Shown one piece after another: positions 7,433-14,686 of a stretch of DNA of 64,000 bases (positions are counted from its first letter, which is position 1; each line of letters opens with the position of its first letter). The stretch comes from a virus. The translations under genes and the position numbers were made by a program. The stretch covers positions 1-64,000 of IMG/VR virus record IMGVR_UViG_3300009159_000064. One strand, 5' to 3'. The notes below the pieces were generated by a model. The model searched no databases. It saw only the letters and a program-made list of their open reading frames with translations, and had not been told where the DNA came from.

Positions 7433-7824
7433 TGGCTGCACTTGAGCACCTTCAAGGAAAACAACTCTCCATGTTCCTTCCTGCCAAAGTGCTGCGTGGT
7501 ATGCGTCCCCATATGGAAGACATTGACTCTGAAACGGAAGGGTGGGATGACTATAAAGAACCAGGGGTAGCAGGCCCTGGTATGCGTAATAAAAAACGAT
7601 TTATGTGGCAAGTCAAGTTAGACGAGAGCAGTGATGACAACTTATATGACTCAATCGCTTTTGAGGGAGTACATACTCCAATACTTATCCAACATTACGG
7701 TAAAAACAAAACCCGTTTAGCGGAAGGACATCATCGGGTTGCTTCCGCTTACGATATTAATCCAGATATGGAAGTCCCCGTAGAACACGAAACTCGCACA
7801 CACTTTAGACGGGATGATGTGTAA
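7432..7824 (+). CDS. ParB/sulfiredoxin-fold-like protein
   Basis: A 130-residue protein whose C-terminal half (about residues 70-125) has the ParB N-terminal/sulfiredoxin pattern: DSIAFEGVHTPILIQHYG, then TRLAEGHHRVASAYD with the GHHR signature (99-102). Members of this fold are ParB CTPases, sulfiredoxins or phage nucleases; nothing here identifies the activity, and there is no C-terminal ParB DNA-binding part. The N-terminus contains QLSMF (11-15), close to a beta-clamp-binding motif, and HLQ, which recurs in the 8350 gene. Overlaps both neighbours by one base (TAATG), so it is in a tight operon with the ADP-ribosyltransferase-like gene. Confidence 0.65.
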   Translation: MAALEHLQGKQLSMFLPAKVLRGMRPHMEDIDSETEGWDDYKEPGVAGPGMRNKKRFMWQVKLDESSDDNLYDSIAFEGVHTPILIQHYGKNKTRLAEGHHRVASAYDINPDMEVPVEHETRTHFRRDDV

Positions 7825-8279
7825 TGGCTGCGCACGAAGGTATAAATTGGGATCAGTTTTCTAATAGTCTTGAAGTACATGAACCATATCTGGGCACAGA
7901 TGAAGCAGATGCACAAGAACAATGGTCGCTTGGTCGTGGAAAATGGCCTACTCCATACATAAAAGCGGTACAACCTAGGTATGAAGAAGCATATCAAGCG
8001 CTTCAATACCATCTAAAGAATGAAGTAAACCTTCCTGATCAAGTTCAGGTAACTCATAGAGGAGATGTACCTAAAAACGCCAAAGTAAAAAGTGGTTCAA
8101 TATTCCCTAATTGGTCTGGCAACAACCCAGATAGTGAGTATGGCATACATCATTACGGACAGAGCAGTAGACTGCATATTCATTTAGTTCCTCGTGAACA
8201 CATCATTGGGGTAGGTCATGAGGGTGAAGGCGAAGTGTTTTTTGACGAAGGTGCTAAAAAACCTAAAAAGAAAAAGTAA
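7824..8279 (+). CDS. Putative ADP-ribosyltransferase-like protein
   Basis: A 151-residue protein. Its C-terminal 75 residues follow the R-S-E ADP-ribosyltransferase layout: VTHRGD (R79-G80) for the NAD-binding Arg, FPNWSG (S98) where the STS strand would be, a strand-turn SRLHIHLVPREHI, and EGEVFFDEGAK with an ExE pair (E135, E137). That order and the spacing before the ExE resemble phage Alt-type and toxin ADP-ribosyltransferases, which modify host RNA polymerase or other proteins; the STS motif is weak, so activity is uncertain. The basic tail is KKPKKKK. Translationally coupled to the ParB-like gene. Confidence 0.45.
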   Translation: MAAHEGINWDQFSNSLEVHEPYLGTDEADAQEQWSLGRGKWPTPYIKAVQPRYEEAYQALQYHLKNEVNLPDQVQVTHRGDVPKNAKVKSGSIFPNWSGNNPDSEYGIHHYGQSSRLHIHLVPREHIIGVGHEGEGEVFFDEGAKKPKKKK

Positions 8280-8337
8280 AGCCCTTTACACGGATTTTTT
8301 TTAATTCGCCCTTATTAACCATTATTGTTGTAAGAGG
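8280..8337 (+). promoter_or_regulatory. Short intergenic gap with T-run
   Basis: The 70-base gap between 8279 and 8350 contains a run of eight T (about 8295-8302) but no convincing stem, so a weak terminator is possible; it ends in the promoter listed next. Confidence 0.25.
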
Positions 8338-8343
8338 TATACT
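8338..8343 (+). promoter_or_regulatory. -10 box TATACT before the 8350 gene
   Basis: TATACT-TGTGTA-ATG, six-base spacing. No Shine-Dalgarno before the ATG. Confidence 0.55.
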
Positions 8344-8349
8344 TGTGTA

Positions 8350-8964
8350 ATGCCAGCACATGAACACCTTCAAAATCAATTATTCACTGGACAGGGATCA
8401 GTTGACGCTCAACGTCGCAAAAGACTCCTTGCCTCGTCACAACGAGCTATGGAAGACATTGACTTCGCTGTTGATAATAAGCCCTACCCTAAGAATGAGG
8501 CACTAGAGGCATCTGACATTAAGAGATGGGGTCCAGACCCTGATCCAGTAGACCCTGCCAATCCAACTATTTTTAGGTTTAAAGGTGGTTGGGACCCTCA
8601 CATCAATGGTGACTTCTATCGCACCAGCGAACAAGAAGGTGCTGGAGCTGCAGAGTATACCCTTGAAAACAATGATCGTGAAGACAGAGTAAATGTGTTT
8701 GGAAGTACTGAATACCATCCATATAGGTTTAATGAACTAGACATAGATGAAGATGGTCCATTACATGGTCTTGCGCAACCAGCAACAAGCGAAGGAAATA
8801 ATTGGGCAGATAGCACAAAATCACATATGTACATGTCTAAGAAAGAAAAAGCTGGTGCTAGACAAAAGAAGGATGAAGACGAAGCAGATGCTCATGCAAT
8901 GATTAAAGAAAGTTTTGCTCGTGTTAGAGGGACTTATCCTGACGATAACCACGGACGTGACTAA
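8350..8964 (+). CDS. Hypothetical acidic protein with HLQ..LF N-terminus
   Basis: A 204-residue polar, acidic protein (MPAHEHLQNQLFTGQGSVDA at the N-terminus; many D, E, P). The middle has DPHINGDFYRTSEQEG; the C-terminus is helical and charged (SKKEKAGARQKKDEDEADAH). No family recognised. N-terminal HLQNQLF resembles HLQGKQLSMF of the 7432 gene, hinting at a shared targeting or binding element. Stop overlaps the next ATG by one base. Confidence 0.6.
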   Translation: MPAHEHLQNQLFTGQGSVDAQRRKRLLASSQRAMEDIDFAVDNKPYPKNEALEASDIKRWGPDPDPVDPANPTIFRFKGGWDPHINGDFYRTSEQEGAGAAEYTLENNDREDRVNVFGSTEYHPYRFNELDIDEDGPLHGLAQPATSEGNNWADSTKSHMYMSKKEKAGARQKKDEDEADAHAMIKESFARVRGTYPDDNHGRD

Positions 8965-9305
8965 TGCCATCTTCAATAGAATATCAATATGATCCAGGCA
9001 ACAGGTCAGTACCCCATAGGATCAATGCAAAACTAGGAACTGAGACAGTTGGGCGTTTAGAGTGGCACGGTGATCCTGAAGATATTTATAACCACGTAGA
9101 AGAAATAGAAGTAGACCCCACCATGCGTAGACAGGGCATTGCGACTGGAATGTGGAAGCATGCTCATCACATCTCTACACAGTTTGACGATGTAGCACCA
9201 CCAAGGCATAGTTCAAACCGTACCAACGAAGGCGATGCTTGGGCAAAGGCAGTGGGTGGGCATGTACCTACCCGTATTCCCGCAGTGACGAAAGAAGTAG
9301 ATTAG
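8964..9305 (+). CDS. GNAT acetyltransferase-like protein
   Basis: A 113-residue protein with a clear GNAT motif A: VEEIEVDPTMRRQGIATGMW, where RRQGIA is the acetyl-CoA pyrophosphate-binding R/Q-x-x-G-x-A loop, preceded by the beta-strands that normally precede it. It is shorter than a full GNAT domain (usually about 140-160 residues) and the C-terminal part (KAVGGHVPTRIPAV) is only suggestive of the last strands. It could be a minimal acetyltransferase acting on a host or phage protein or a degenerate binding domain. Last gene of the plus-strand block. Confidence 0.65.
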   Translation: MPSSIEYQYDPGNRSVPHRINAKLGTETVGRLEWHGDPEDIYNHVEEIEVDPTMRRQGIATGMWKHAHHISTQFDDVAPPRHSSNRTNEGDAWAKAVGGHVPTRIPAVTKEVD

Positions 9306-9988
9306 GTCTATTTAGCGGGTCGGTTGGGCGTGTCCAGTTTTTTAACTAGGTCTATCTGGTACTTCTCAGTTGTTGGCGCCTGGGTCCTCCGCCCCAGCCA
9401 ACCCTAAACCTCTACTTAAGGGTGGGGGTCTAACTCTCAACCACTACTAGAGGGTTGAGACTTACGGCTACCACACGGCGTACCACTACCACCACACGGC
9501 GTACACATACCTCCATGCCACTGTAGATGGCATTGATTGACAGATCGTGTGGGCGATTATGCGCACGCATTTATTTCGCCTGCACTCAGATAGCCAGTCT
9601 GCTGTAACTAGGGCTTAGAACGCATCGTGGAGCGTCTCAGGATGTCCACGATCCTACGAATAGGTCTATGTCCACGAGCCTGCACATGATTGGGGACTAT
9701 GGGGAGCGTGTGTCACCGAGTCACTTCACCAGTAGTTGATATCGCATTGCTGGTGACATATCTCGCTACCGAGTATGTCATCCAGTATGTCATCGGTATG
9801 TCTTCTCTCATGTCTCATGGAGTGATTGACCGATCAAGTTCGGGCGAATTAATCAGGCCTGCAAATTGGGTGCGCAGGCTCGATCAGATTCCAGACTGCG
9901 CACTGGTGGAGGCTGTCTTCATCCATGCCGAGTGTTCTCATCTTCTCCTATCGCATCGTGGAGTGTGTCAATTTGAGTTTGGGCAAAA
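9306..9988. other. Non-coding, hairpin-rich stretch between convergent genes
   Basis: About 680 bases with no supportable gene, visibly richer in G and C than the flanks. Perfect or near-perfect hairpins: TCTCAACC/GGTTGAGA (9435-9460), ATGCCA/TGGCAT (9515-9533), ATCGTGGA/TCCACGAT (9624-9652), and GTTGG..CTGGG/CCCAG.CCAAC near 9371-9402 with a three-base bulge. Also three copies of TAGGTCTAT (9303, 9347, 9661). It sits where the plus- and minus-strand blocks converge. A structured RNA, a replication element or a remnant of acquired DNA are all possible; I cannot tell which. Confidence 0.5.
9471..9504. repeat. Direct repeat CCACACGGCGTAC x2
   Basis: CCACACGGCGTAC occurs at 9471-9483 and again at 9492-9504, a 21-base period with similar flanks (CACTACCA / CACATACC). 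It lies in the structured non-coding stretch. Confidence 0.7.
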
Positions 9989-10030
9989 AAAAATACTCAG
10001 TGAGACATTGCTGACTCACTGAGTATTTTT
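9989..10030. terminator. Bidirectional terminator
   Basis: A perfect 16-base inverted repeat AAAAATACTCAGTGAG / CTCACTGAGTATTTTT around a 10-base loop, with A-run and T-run flanks on both strands. It sits between the convergent plus- and minus-strand blocks, 14 bases after the end of the minus-strand helicase gene, and should stop transcription from both directions. Confidence 0.9.
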
Positions 10031-10043
10031 ACAATTCAAATTA

Positions 10044-11669
10044 TTATTTTGATTCTGTCCATCCATAACTGGCGAGCACTGCATTCGCATTGCTGACATT
10101 CTCATCGTTGATCAAGTTGCCATCAAAGTTAAACTCAACTCCATCCAGCACCGCATTCAACACTCCGCACTTCGCATCAACGATTGCGAACAGTCGCTCA
10201 TCAATCGTGAGATCACCTTCAATGCATCCGAGCATGATGTGCGAAACTACTTCACGAGTCTGACCACGACGAGCCAAGCGATCTTCACACTGCATCAAGT
10301 CTGCACTCGTCCAGCATCCTTCAGCGTTCACATGATGGCGACCACTGGTGAGTGTGATGCCAACTCCCGATGCGATGACATTGCCCACCAGCACATTCGC
10401 ACTGCCACTTTGAAATGCTTCAACACTTGCATTCTTTGCCGAGTCACTCATGCCACCTTCAATGCGCACGACATTGCACATCTCGCCATTCGGCATTTCA
10501 TATTTGGCGAAATGATTTACATAAGCCTGCGCAACTGCTCGGTGAGTACAAGTGATGAAGACCTGCTCATTCTCGTCCAGCAGATTCTTCACATACTGCA
10601 CGACTCCAGCAACCTTGCCATGACCCACGATGTCACGCAATGTGTTAATCCTAGAAATTGCTTCAGCCTTCATCGCACGCTCTGCACTGGGTGTACCTTT
10701 CATGTCTTCAATGTATTGAAACAGATCTGCTTCAGCCTCCATGTACTTGTCGGCAATCGCTGGAGCAATTTCTATGTAGTGCTTCACACGACCCTTATTC
10801 GGGAGCGTGAGCACCTCGCTTCGCAATCTGCGAATCATGATGCCATCCTTGAGTCGTGCATGGAGTTCATCCAAGTGTGCGACTCCACGAGTACCAAAGC
10901 GATCAATTCTCGGTGCGAACTTGCCAAGAAAATAATCAAAGCCATCAAGATTATTTGTGGCGAAGTCATTCAAGCGATCAATCACCAGCAATGTTGGGAT
11001 CAGATCCTTCGGATGATTGATCAATGCTGTACCACTCATGGCAACTCTGATCGCTCCTGCTGGCAATGCTCGTGCGATCTCCACAACTGCATCAGAGCGT
11101 TTGCTACGGGTGCTCTTCATGCGATGACACTCGTCTACAACTATCGCTTTCACAACTTCTTTCAACTGCGATTTGTAACCTTCAACTGACAAGTCGCCCA
11201 TCAACAGAACATCACACTCAGGCAATGGCACTGGAGTACCACCGATGACTCGCTTTGATTTACGACCAGTCTTCGGATCTTTGACTTCAACAGTCTTTCC
11301 ACCAATCACTGGAGTACCTTTGCCAGTGATCTTCTGTACATTCAGCGATGGTGCGAACATCTTGAACTCTTTGATCCAGTTCAATCGCAAGTGTGGAGGC
11401 ACGACTACGAGCACTGGCTTCATCCCAGCCTCCACAGCAGACTTGATGATGCAAACAGCCTGCGCAGTTTTTCCAACACCCATCTCATCACCAATAAGGA
11501 CTCCACGATTCTTGAGAACCATTTGCACAGCATCAATCTGATAATCACTCAGTGGCAATGCAGTTGATGCCATCGCAATTTCTTGCAGTGGCATCTGTGG
11601 TACTTGAACTGAATTACTTTTATTTGCGATGAAACTATTCAACGCTTGAATTGCATTTTGATTTGACAT
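10044..11669 (-). CDS. SNF2-family (superfamily 2) helicase
   Basis: A 541-residue DNA-dependent ATPase. Q/Walker A region LSDYQIDAVQM then GDEMGVGKT (60-68); motif Ia VVVPPHLRLNW; Walker B VVDECH (box DECH, 179-182); motif III MSGTALIN; C-terminal RecA-like lobe with the ASGVGITLTSGRHHV and DLMQCEDRLARRGQ motifs (V and VI, arginine fingers). This is the SNF2/SMARCAL1-type arrangement, acting on DNA forks or displacing proteins. It is the last gene of the long minus-strand transcript before the bidirectional terminator. AGAAGGGG precedes the ATG. A second SNF2-type helicase lies at 40493-42037. Base use looks more GC-rich than in most of the window. Confidence 0.9.
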   Translation of the reverse strand: MSNQNAIQALNSFIANKSNSVQVPQMPLQEIAMASTALPLSDYQIDAVQMVLKNRGVLIGDEMGVGKTAQAVCIIKSAVEAGMKPVLVVVPPHLRLNWIKEFKMFAPSLNVQKITGKGTPVIGGKTVEVKDPKTGRKSKRVIGGTPVPLPECDVLLMGDLSVEGYKSQLKEVVKAIVVDECHRMKSTRSKRSDAVVEIARALPAGAIRVAMSGTALINHPKDLIPTLLVIDRLNDFATNNLDGFDYFLGKFAPRIDRFGTRGVAHLDELHARLKDGIMIRRLRSEVLTLPNKGRVKHYIEIAPAIADKYMEAEADLFQYIEDMKGTPSAERAMKAEAISRINTLRDIVGHGKVAGVVQYVKNLLDENEQVFITCTHRAVAQAYVNHFAKYEMPNGEMCNVVRIEGGMSDSAKNASVEAFQSGSANVLVGNVIASGVGITLTSGRHHVNAEGCWTSADLMQCEDRLARRGQTREVVSHIMLGCIEGDLTIDERLFAIVDAKCGVLNAVLDGVEFNFDGNLINDENVSNANAVLASYGWTESK

Positions 11670-11761
11670 GATTTCCCCTTCTAGAGATATGTGACTTGCA
11701 CCCCATAGTCTATGGGATGCAAGCCACTTTGCTACTTATTCTTCGGGACATTACAACACTT
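11670..11761 (-). promoter_or_regulatory. Leader of the helicase gene with CATTACA motif
   Basis: The 92-base gap holds GGACATTACAACA (11746-11758, plus strand), a motif repeated in several gaps to 17.3 kb, an imperfect inverted repeat ACCCCATAGTC/CTATGGGATGC region near 11699-11720, and the TCTCTAGAAGGGG ribosome-binding leader. Confidence 0.4.
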
Positions 11762-12523
11762 TTATTGCTGATTCTTCGCACACTCCGAACCCATACCACG
11801 AGCACGAGATATCTCGTCAGTGAGTGTTCTGCCACAGATGCAACAGCGTCCGAGATTGTCAGCGAAGGCTTTCATCGCATCATCTGACTGCTCAGTTGTC
11901 ATTGCTTTCAATGTCTCAATCACTCGCACTGCTTCGCTCATGCGCACCACTGGACAGGACTCAAATGTCTGACCACCGAGTATTCGCTTGAGCACCATCA
12001 AGTCACCAGTTGCACGATGACTCGCTGTCAGCGAGTAGAAGTCAAGATCATTGTTGCCAGTGTGCGAAGGTAGTGCGAAGAATACCGAGCCACACTTGCG
12101 ACACTGCTCGTGAACCCAACACTCAACTTGCACTGCGAGCACCGAGCCATCTTTAGGCTCACCACATTCGCCATCCTTGTGAAAGGTCAGCCATCGCTTG
12201 TCACTGAGTAATGCAATGCCAGTGTTCGCTGACACTGGATTACCACACAGTCCACAATCCTTGCTGTAGCGATTCATGATCACTCGGTCTGCTACGACTC
12301 CAGTGTGGGCGATTGAAATACTTGGTGCTTTGCGAGTTACTGATGGCGTGATTGCCAACAATTTCTCAATGAACTCTGACGCTTCACGACTTGATTGCAA
12401 ATTGCAATTTCCAATGTAATCAATAACCGAGTTTGGATCATCTTTTACTTTTAGAAGATCAGCACGCTCGGTTACTAACTTGACGATGAAATCAGTTTGC
12501 TTCTTGGTGATAAATGTATTCAT
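11762..12523 (-). CDS. Zinc-binding protein with DUF6011-like C-terminus
   Basis: A 253-residue protein. The N-terminus (MNTFITKKQTDFIVKLVTER) and the C-terminal zinc knuckle CCICGRTLTDEISRARGMGS followed by EC are the pattern of phage proteins carrying a DUF6011 domain, known in many actinophages. An additional zinc-ribbon region is visible in the middle (CGLCGNP, later CRKCGS). Probably DNA- or protein-binding; no activity is known for the family. Overlaps the next upstream gene by one base. Confidence 0.7.
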   Translation of the reverse strand: MNTFITKKQTDFIVKLVTERADLLKVKDDPNSVIDYIGNCNLQSSREASEFIEKLLAITPSVTRKAPSISIAHTGVVADRVIMNRYSKDCGLCGNPVSANTGIALLSDKRWLTFHKDGECGEPKDGSVLAVQVECWVHEQCRKCGSVFFALPSHTGNNDLDFYSLTASHRATGDLMVLKRILGGQTFESCPVVRMSEAVRVIETLKAMTTEQSDDAMKAFADNLGRCCICGRTLTDEISRARGMGSECAKNQQ

Positions 12524-12702
12524 TATTTTCCCTTCTGTGAATTGAAGTAATCTGCCATCGCTTCAGCAGTGCCACACGCACTGCAAATCTCGGTGACATT
12601 ATCTCTGCGAGAAATTGCCCCACAGTATTTTCCAGCGTGTTCACGACTCGGTATTGGCTCTGAACATATTGGACACATTTTAATTATGATTTTGTTTTCC
12701 AT
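12523..12702 (-). CDS. Small zinc-binding protein
   Basis: A 59-residue protein with CPICSEPIPSREHAGKYCG and ICSACGTAEAMADYF, i.e. two pairs of cysteines. The start at 12702 has GAGGAGGG seven bases upstream and is preferred to an in-frame ATG at 12741. Small proteins ending in 'ICSxCGTxEAMxDF' are frequent in actinophage early regions; function unknown. Ends in an ATG-overlap with the DUF6011-like gene. Confidence 0.65.
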   Translation of the reverse strand: MENKIIIKMCPICSEPIPSREHAGKYCGAISRRDNVTEICSACGTAEAMADYFNSQKGK

Positions 12703-12776
12703 TTTGTTACCCTCCTCAAGGTAGGACTCCATCTTAACCACACAATCGTGGACATTACAACACTTTCATAAACGCC

Positions 12777-12809
12777 AAAATCCCCAGCATCGGGGGGTGA
12801 TGCTGGGGA
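12777..12809 (-). terminator. Hairpin terminator after the DUF932 gene
   Basis: TCCCCAGCATC / GATGCTGGGGA, an 11-bp perfect stem with a 7-base loop, followed on the minus strand by TTTT. It lies 26 bases past the stop of the DUF932 gene. Confidence 0.85.
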
Positions 12810-12834
12810 CTCGGCTAACGCTGGTTGAAGGGGA

Positions 12835-13869
12835 TTAAACCAGCGTAAGTTCTCGCAATCTGTCAATCACAACTGCATCATCTTGAGCCTGCTGTCCATT
12901 GACTAGGCGATTGTAATTTCGTCCTACTCGCTTCGCATCAGTGCCTGCGATGTGCTGGTTGAATGTGGTGAACGCCTGCACAACTCCGAGCGCAGTATTC
13001 TTCCAGTTCACAACACGCTCATCTGTTGCCCACAGTGCTTGCAAACTTTCACGCTTGCTTGTCTGCATTGTCACAGATTTCTTTGATGGTTGATCAAGTG
13101 TGCCTAAGCCCACAGTGATTGGGTACATCTGCTCTACCAGTTTAGTGAATTGATTGTCAGTGACTGACCACGCTGACAGCGCATTCAATTCTGCAAGCAT
13201 CTCATCAGATGTTTGGTAGATGATTTCAAGCGCATCTCGTACTTCTGAGACACTGCCATCCAACATTGTTTTACCCTTATGGCGAAACTTGACTACAGAT
13301 TTTGAGCCTTCTGATAATGCCATTTCCAAAGTATTATCGCAAACAACTGCTTGCATGACCCTTCTGTATGTAGTTGCAAGTGAACCATTGTGCGCAGTAC
13401 TTGCCAACAGTGTTGGGCGAAATGCGAAGCCATCTTGAGTTGTGACATTCTCAGGTACAGAAATCTGAACCCAAGCCTTGCCACCCTTTTGAAGCAAACC
13501 AGCAGAATCAATTCCAAGTTCATTGGTGTCAAGAATCTGCTCAAGGTTCTTCAGCAATGCATCATCAAATTGATGGATGTTGAAGCGATCAGAGAACACA
13601 CCAAACACTTCTTTTGTTTGGTCATGCATAACTGCTTTACGATTCTCAATTTGCTTGTAATCGCCTGCTTCAGTTTTGATGAACACTTCAGTCTCAACTG
13701 CTGACCAGTTGAACAATCGCCTGCGAACATCTTCAATCGGTACGAACTTGTCGTAATGGTTGCTCTCGCCTTCTTGCTCTGACTCACGCCAGTGCCATGC
13801 TGTTCCTCGCTTCAACACATTGCCAATTAAGGTCATGGTGTTGAGCCATTTGGTGGTTTCTGCTGACAT
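12835..13869 (-). CDS. DUF932 / phage-plasmid-like protein
   Basis: A 344-residue protein beginning MSAETTKWLNTMTLIGNVLK. The pattern of a phage/plasmid-type DUF932 protein is visible: MHDQTKEVFGVFSDRFNIHQ followed by AWVQISVPENV, then LASTAHNGSLATTYRRVMQA and VVCDNTLEMALSEG. Family members are found in phages and plasmids next to replication or anti-host genes, but have no known activity. The start at 13869 has AGGAGGAAAAATA before it, so the longer in-frame extension to 13947 is rejected. It has its own promoter and its own terminator, so it is a single-gene unit. Confidence 0.8.
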   Translation of the reverse strand: MSAETTKWLNTMTLIGNVLKRGTAWHWRESEQEGESNHYDKFVPIEDVRRRLFNWSAVETEVFIKTEAGDYKQIENRKAVMHDQTKEVFGVFSDRFNIHQFDDALLKNLEQILDTNELGIDSAGLLQKGGKAWVQISVPENVTTQDGFAFRPTLLASTAHNGSLATTYRRVMQAVVCDNTLEMALSEGSKSVVKFRHKGKTMLDGSVSEVRDALEIIYQTSDEMLAELNALSAWSVTDNQFTKLVEQMYPITVGLGTLDQPSKKSVTMQTSKRESLQALWATDERVVNWKNTALGVVQAFTTFNQHIAGTDAKRVGRNYNRLVNGQQAQDDAVVIDRLRELTLV

Positions 13870-13901
13870 TATTTTTCCTCCTGTTTGGTAAGCACGATTG
13901 C

Positions 13902-13941
13902 TTACATTCATAAATGTAATCTTGATTATTACGAATTGCAA
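13902..13941 (-). promoter_or_regulatory. Promoter TTGCAA-17-TACATT with overlapping operator-like palindrome
   Basis: On the minus strand TTGCAA (13941-13936), a 17-base spacer, and TACATT (13918-13913). The -10 is embedded in the palindrome TTACATT-cata-AATGTAA (13902-13919), a likely operator. Drives the DUF932 gene. Confidence 0.6.
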
Positions 13942-13979
13942 CCTCAAATGTACTTATTATTTAAGCCAACAAACATAAA

Positions 13980-14002
13980 GGCTGGGGCGATAAACCCCAG
14001 CC
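13980..14002 (-). terminator. Hairpin terminator GGCTGGGG/CCCCAGCC
   Basis: An 8-bp perfect stem with loop CGATAAA, followed on the minus strand by a T-rich tail TTTATGTTTGTT. It lies after the stop of the 14037-14603 gene. Confidence 0.8.
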
Positions 14003-14036
14003 TCATGTTCTTAGTTTTGGACATTACAACAGTTTT

Positions 14037-14603
14037 TTAAGGTAAAGGGTTTTCCATCTTGGGAGCACCAAACAAACTATTGCGGAGTTCATCAAAGATC
14101 GTGGTGATTGCTTTCATGCTGTGATCCACTTGCAAAGTTGAATATGTGTAATCCAACGATGCTTTTTCTTGTGATGATTTTTTAAGAGCCTCATGAACTA
14201 TTTGAGTGATGAGATTACGCAAGTCAGAACCATTTTCAATGAGTTTCTTGGTAATCAATTCATCAATAGGTTCAACAAGTCGTTCAAGAAACTCACCTTC
14301 ATCTACTGCATCTTTGATCTTGTCAGCCCAGTCAATGTCATCTGTTACATCAGTGATCTTGTCAGCGATGTCTAACTCATCAAGTGCTTCATCAATCATT
14401 GTGTTGATTTCTGATTTCTTTACGAAATCTTCAATGTCTTGTTCTCGCACGACATCTTCCATGTCTTTGCTGTTTACAAGTTCTACTTTATCAACATAAT
14501 TATCAATGATTGCTTCAACCTTCTCCGTAAAGAATGGTGTATTGAACAGTTTCGTAATTGAAACTGAAAACGCATCTGCAAACTCTTCTGCTAAATTAGT
14601 CAT
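14037..14603 (-). CDS. Hypothetical acidic helical protein
   Basis: A 188-residue protein, almost entirely predicted helix and strongly acidic (MEDVVREQDIEDFVKKSEIN, DEALDELDIADKITDVTDDI). Short repeats such as DKIxDxxDxxDWADKIKDAV suggest a coiled-coil or helical bundle. AGGAGGAATA precedes the ATG. It has its own promoter and terminator. Acidic helical phage proteins can mimic DNA or bind host proteins; that is speculation here. Confidence 0.65.
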   Translation of the reverse strand: MTNLAEEFADAFSVSITKLFNTPFFTEKVEAIIDNYVDKVELVNSKDMEDVVREQDIEDFVKKSEINTMIDEALDELDIADKITDVTDDIDWADKIKDAVDEGEFLERLVEPIDELITKKLIENGSDLRNLITQIVHEALKKSSQEKASLDYTYSTLQVDHSMKAITTIFDELRNSLFGAPKMENPLP

Positions 14604-14638
14604 TATTCCTCCTTGTTGGTTTTTGTTACTGGATTGTA

Positions 14639-14667
14639 AATGTAATGGTCAGATTGTTTGAAAGCAA
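14639..14667 (-). promoter_or_regulatory. Promoter TTGCTT-17-TACATT
   Basis: Minus strand TTGCTT (14667-14662), 17-base spacer, TACATT (14644-14639), about 36 bases upstream of the ATG at 14603. Both boxes fall in the arms of the 14641-14680 hairpin. Confidence 0.6.
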
Positions 14668-14680
14668 CCTGACCATTACA
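14641..14680. repeat. Inverted repeat spanning a promoter
   Basis: TGTAATGGTCAG / CTGACCATTACA, 12 perfect base pairs, then one mismatch and TTG/CAA, 8-base loop. A second copy of the same design is at 15417-15457. It may act as operator, terminator of the preceding gene, or both; no T-run follows. Confidence 0.65.
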
Positions 14681-14686
14681 ACAGTT

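Noticed and set aside
9690-10022. A 110-codon plus-strand open frame in the structured stretch
   Set aside because: Its end runs through the bidirectional terminator, its composition does not resemble a protein, and no convincing ribosome-binding site precedes it.
9306-10043. tRNA genes in the structured non-coding stretch
   Set aside because: No cloverleaf with a GTTC-type T-arm and matched acceptor stem could be built from the hairpins.
10239-11189. A 316-codon plus-strand open frame
   Set aside because: It is antisense to the SNF2 helicase, whose motifs are clear; Cys/His-rich shadow translation of a G+C-richer gene.
12684-12866. A 60-codon minus-strand frame over the terminator and the 12523-12702 start
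   Set aside because: It crosses the strong hairpin terminator at 12777-12809 and overlaps a better gene start with a GAGGAGGG site.
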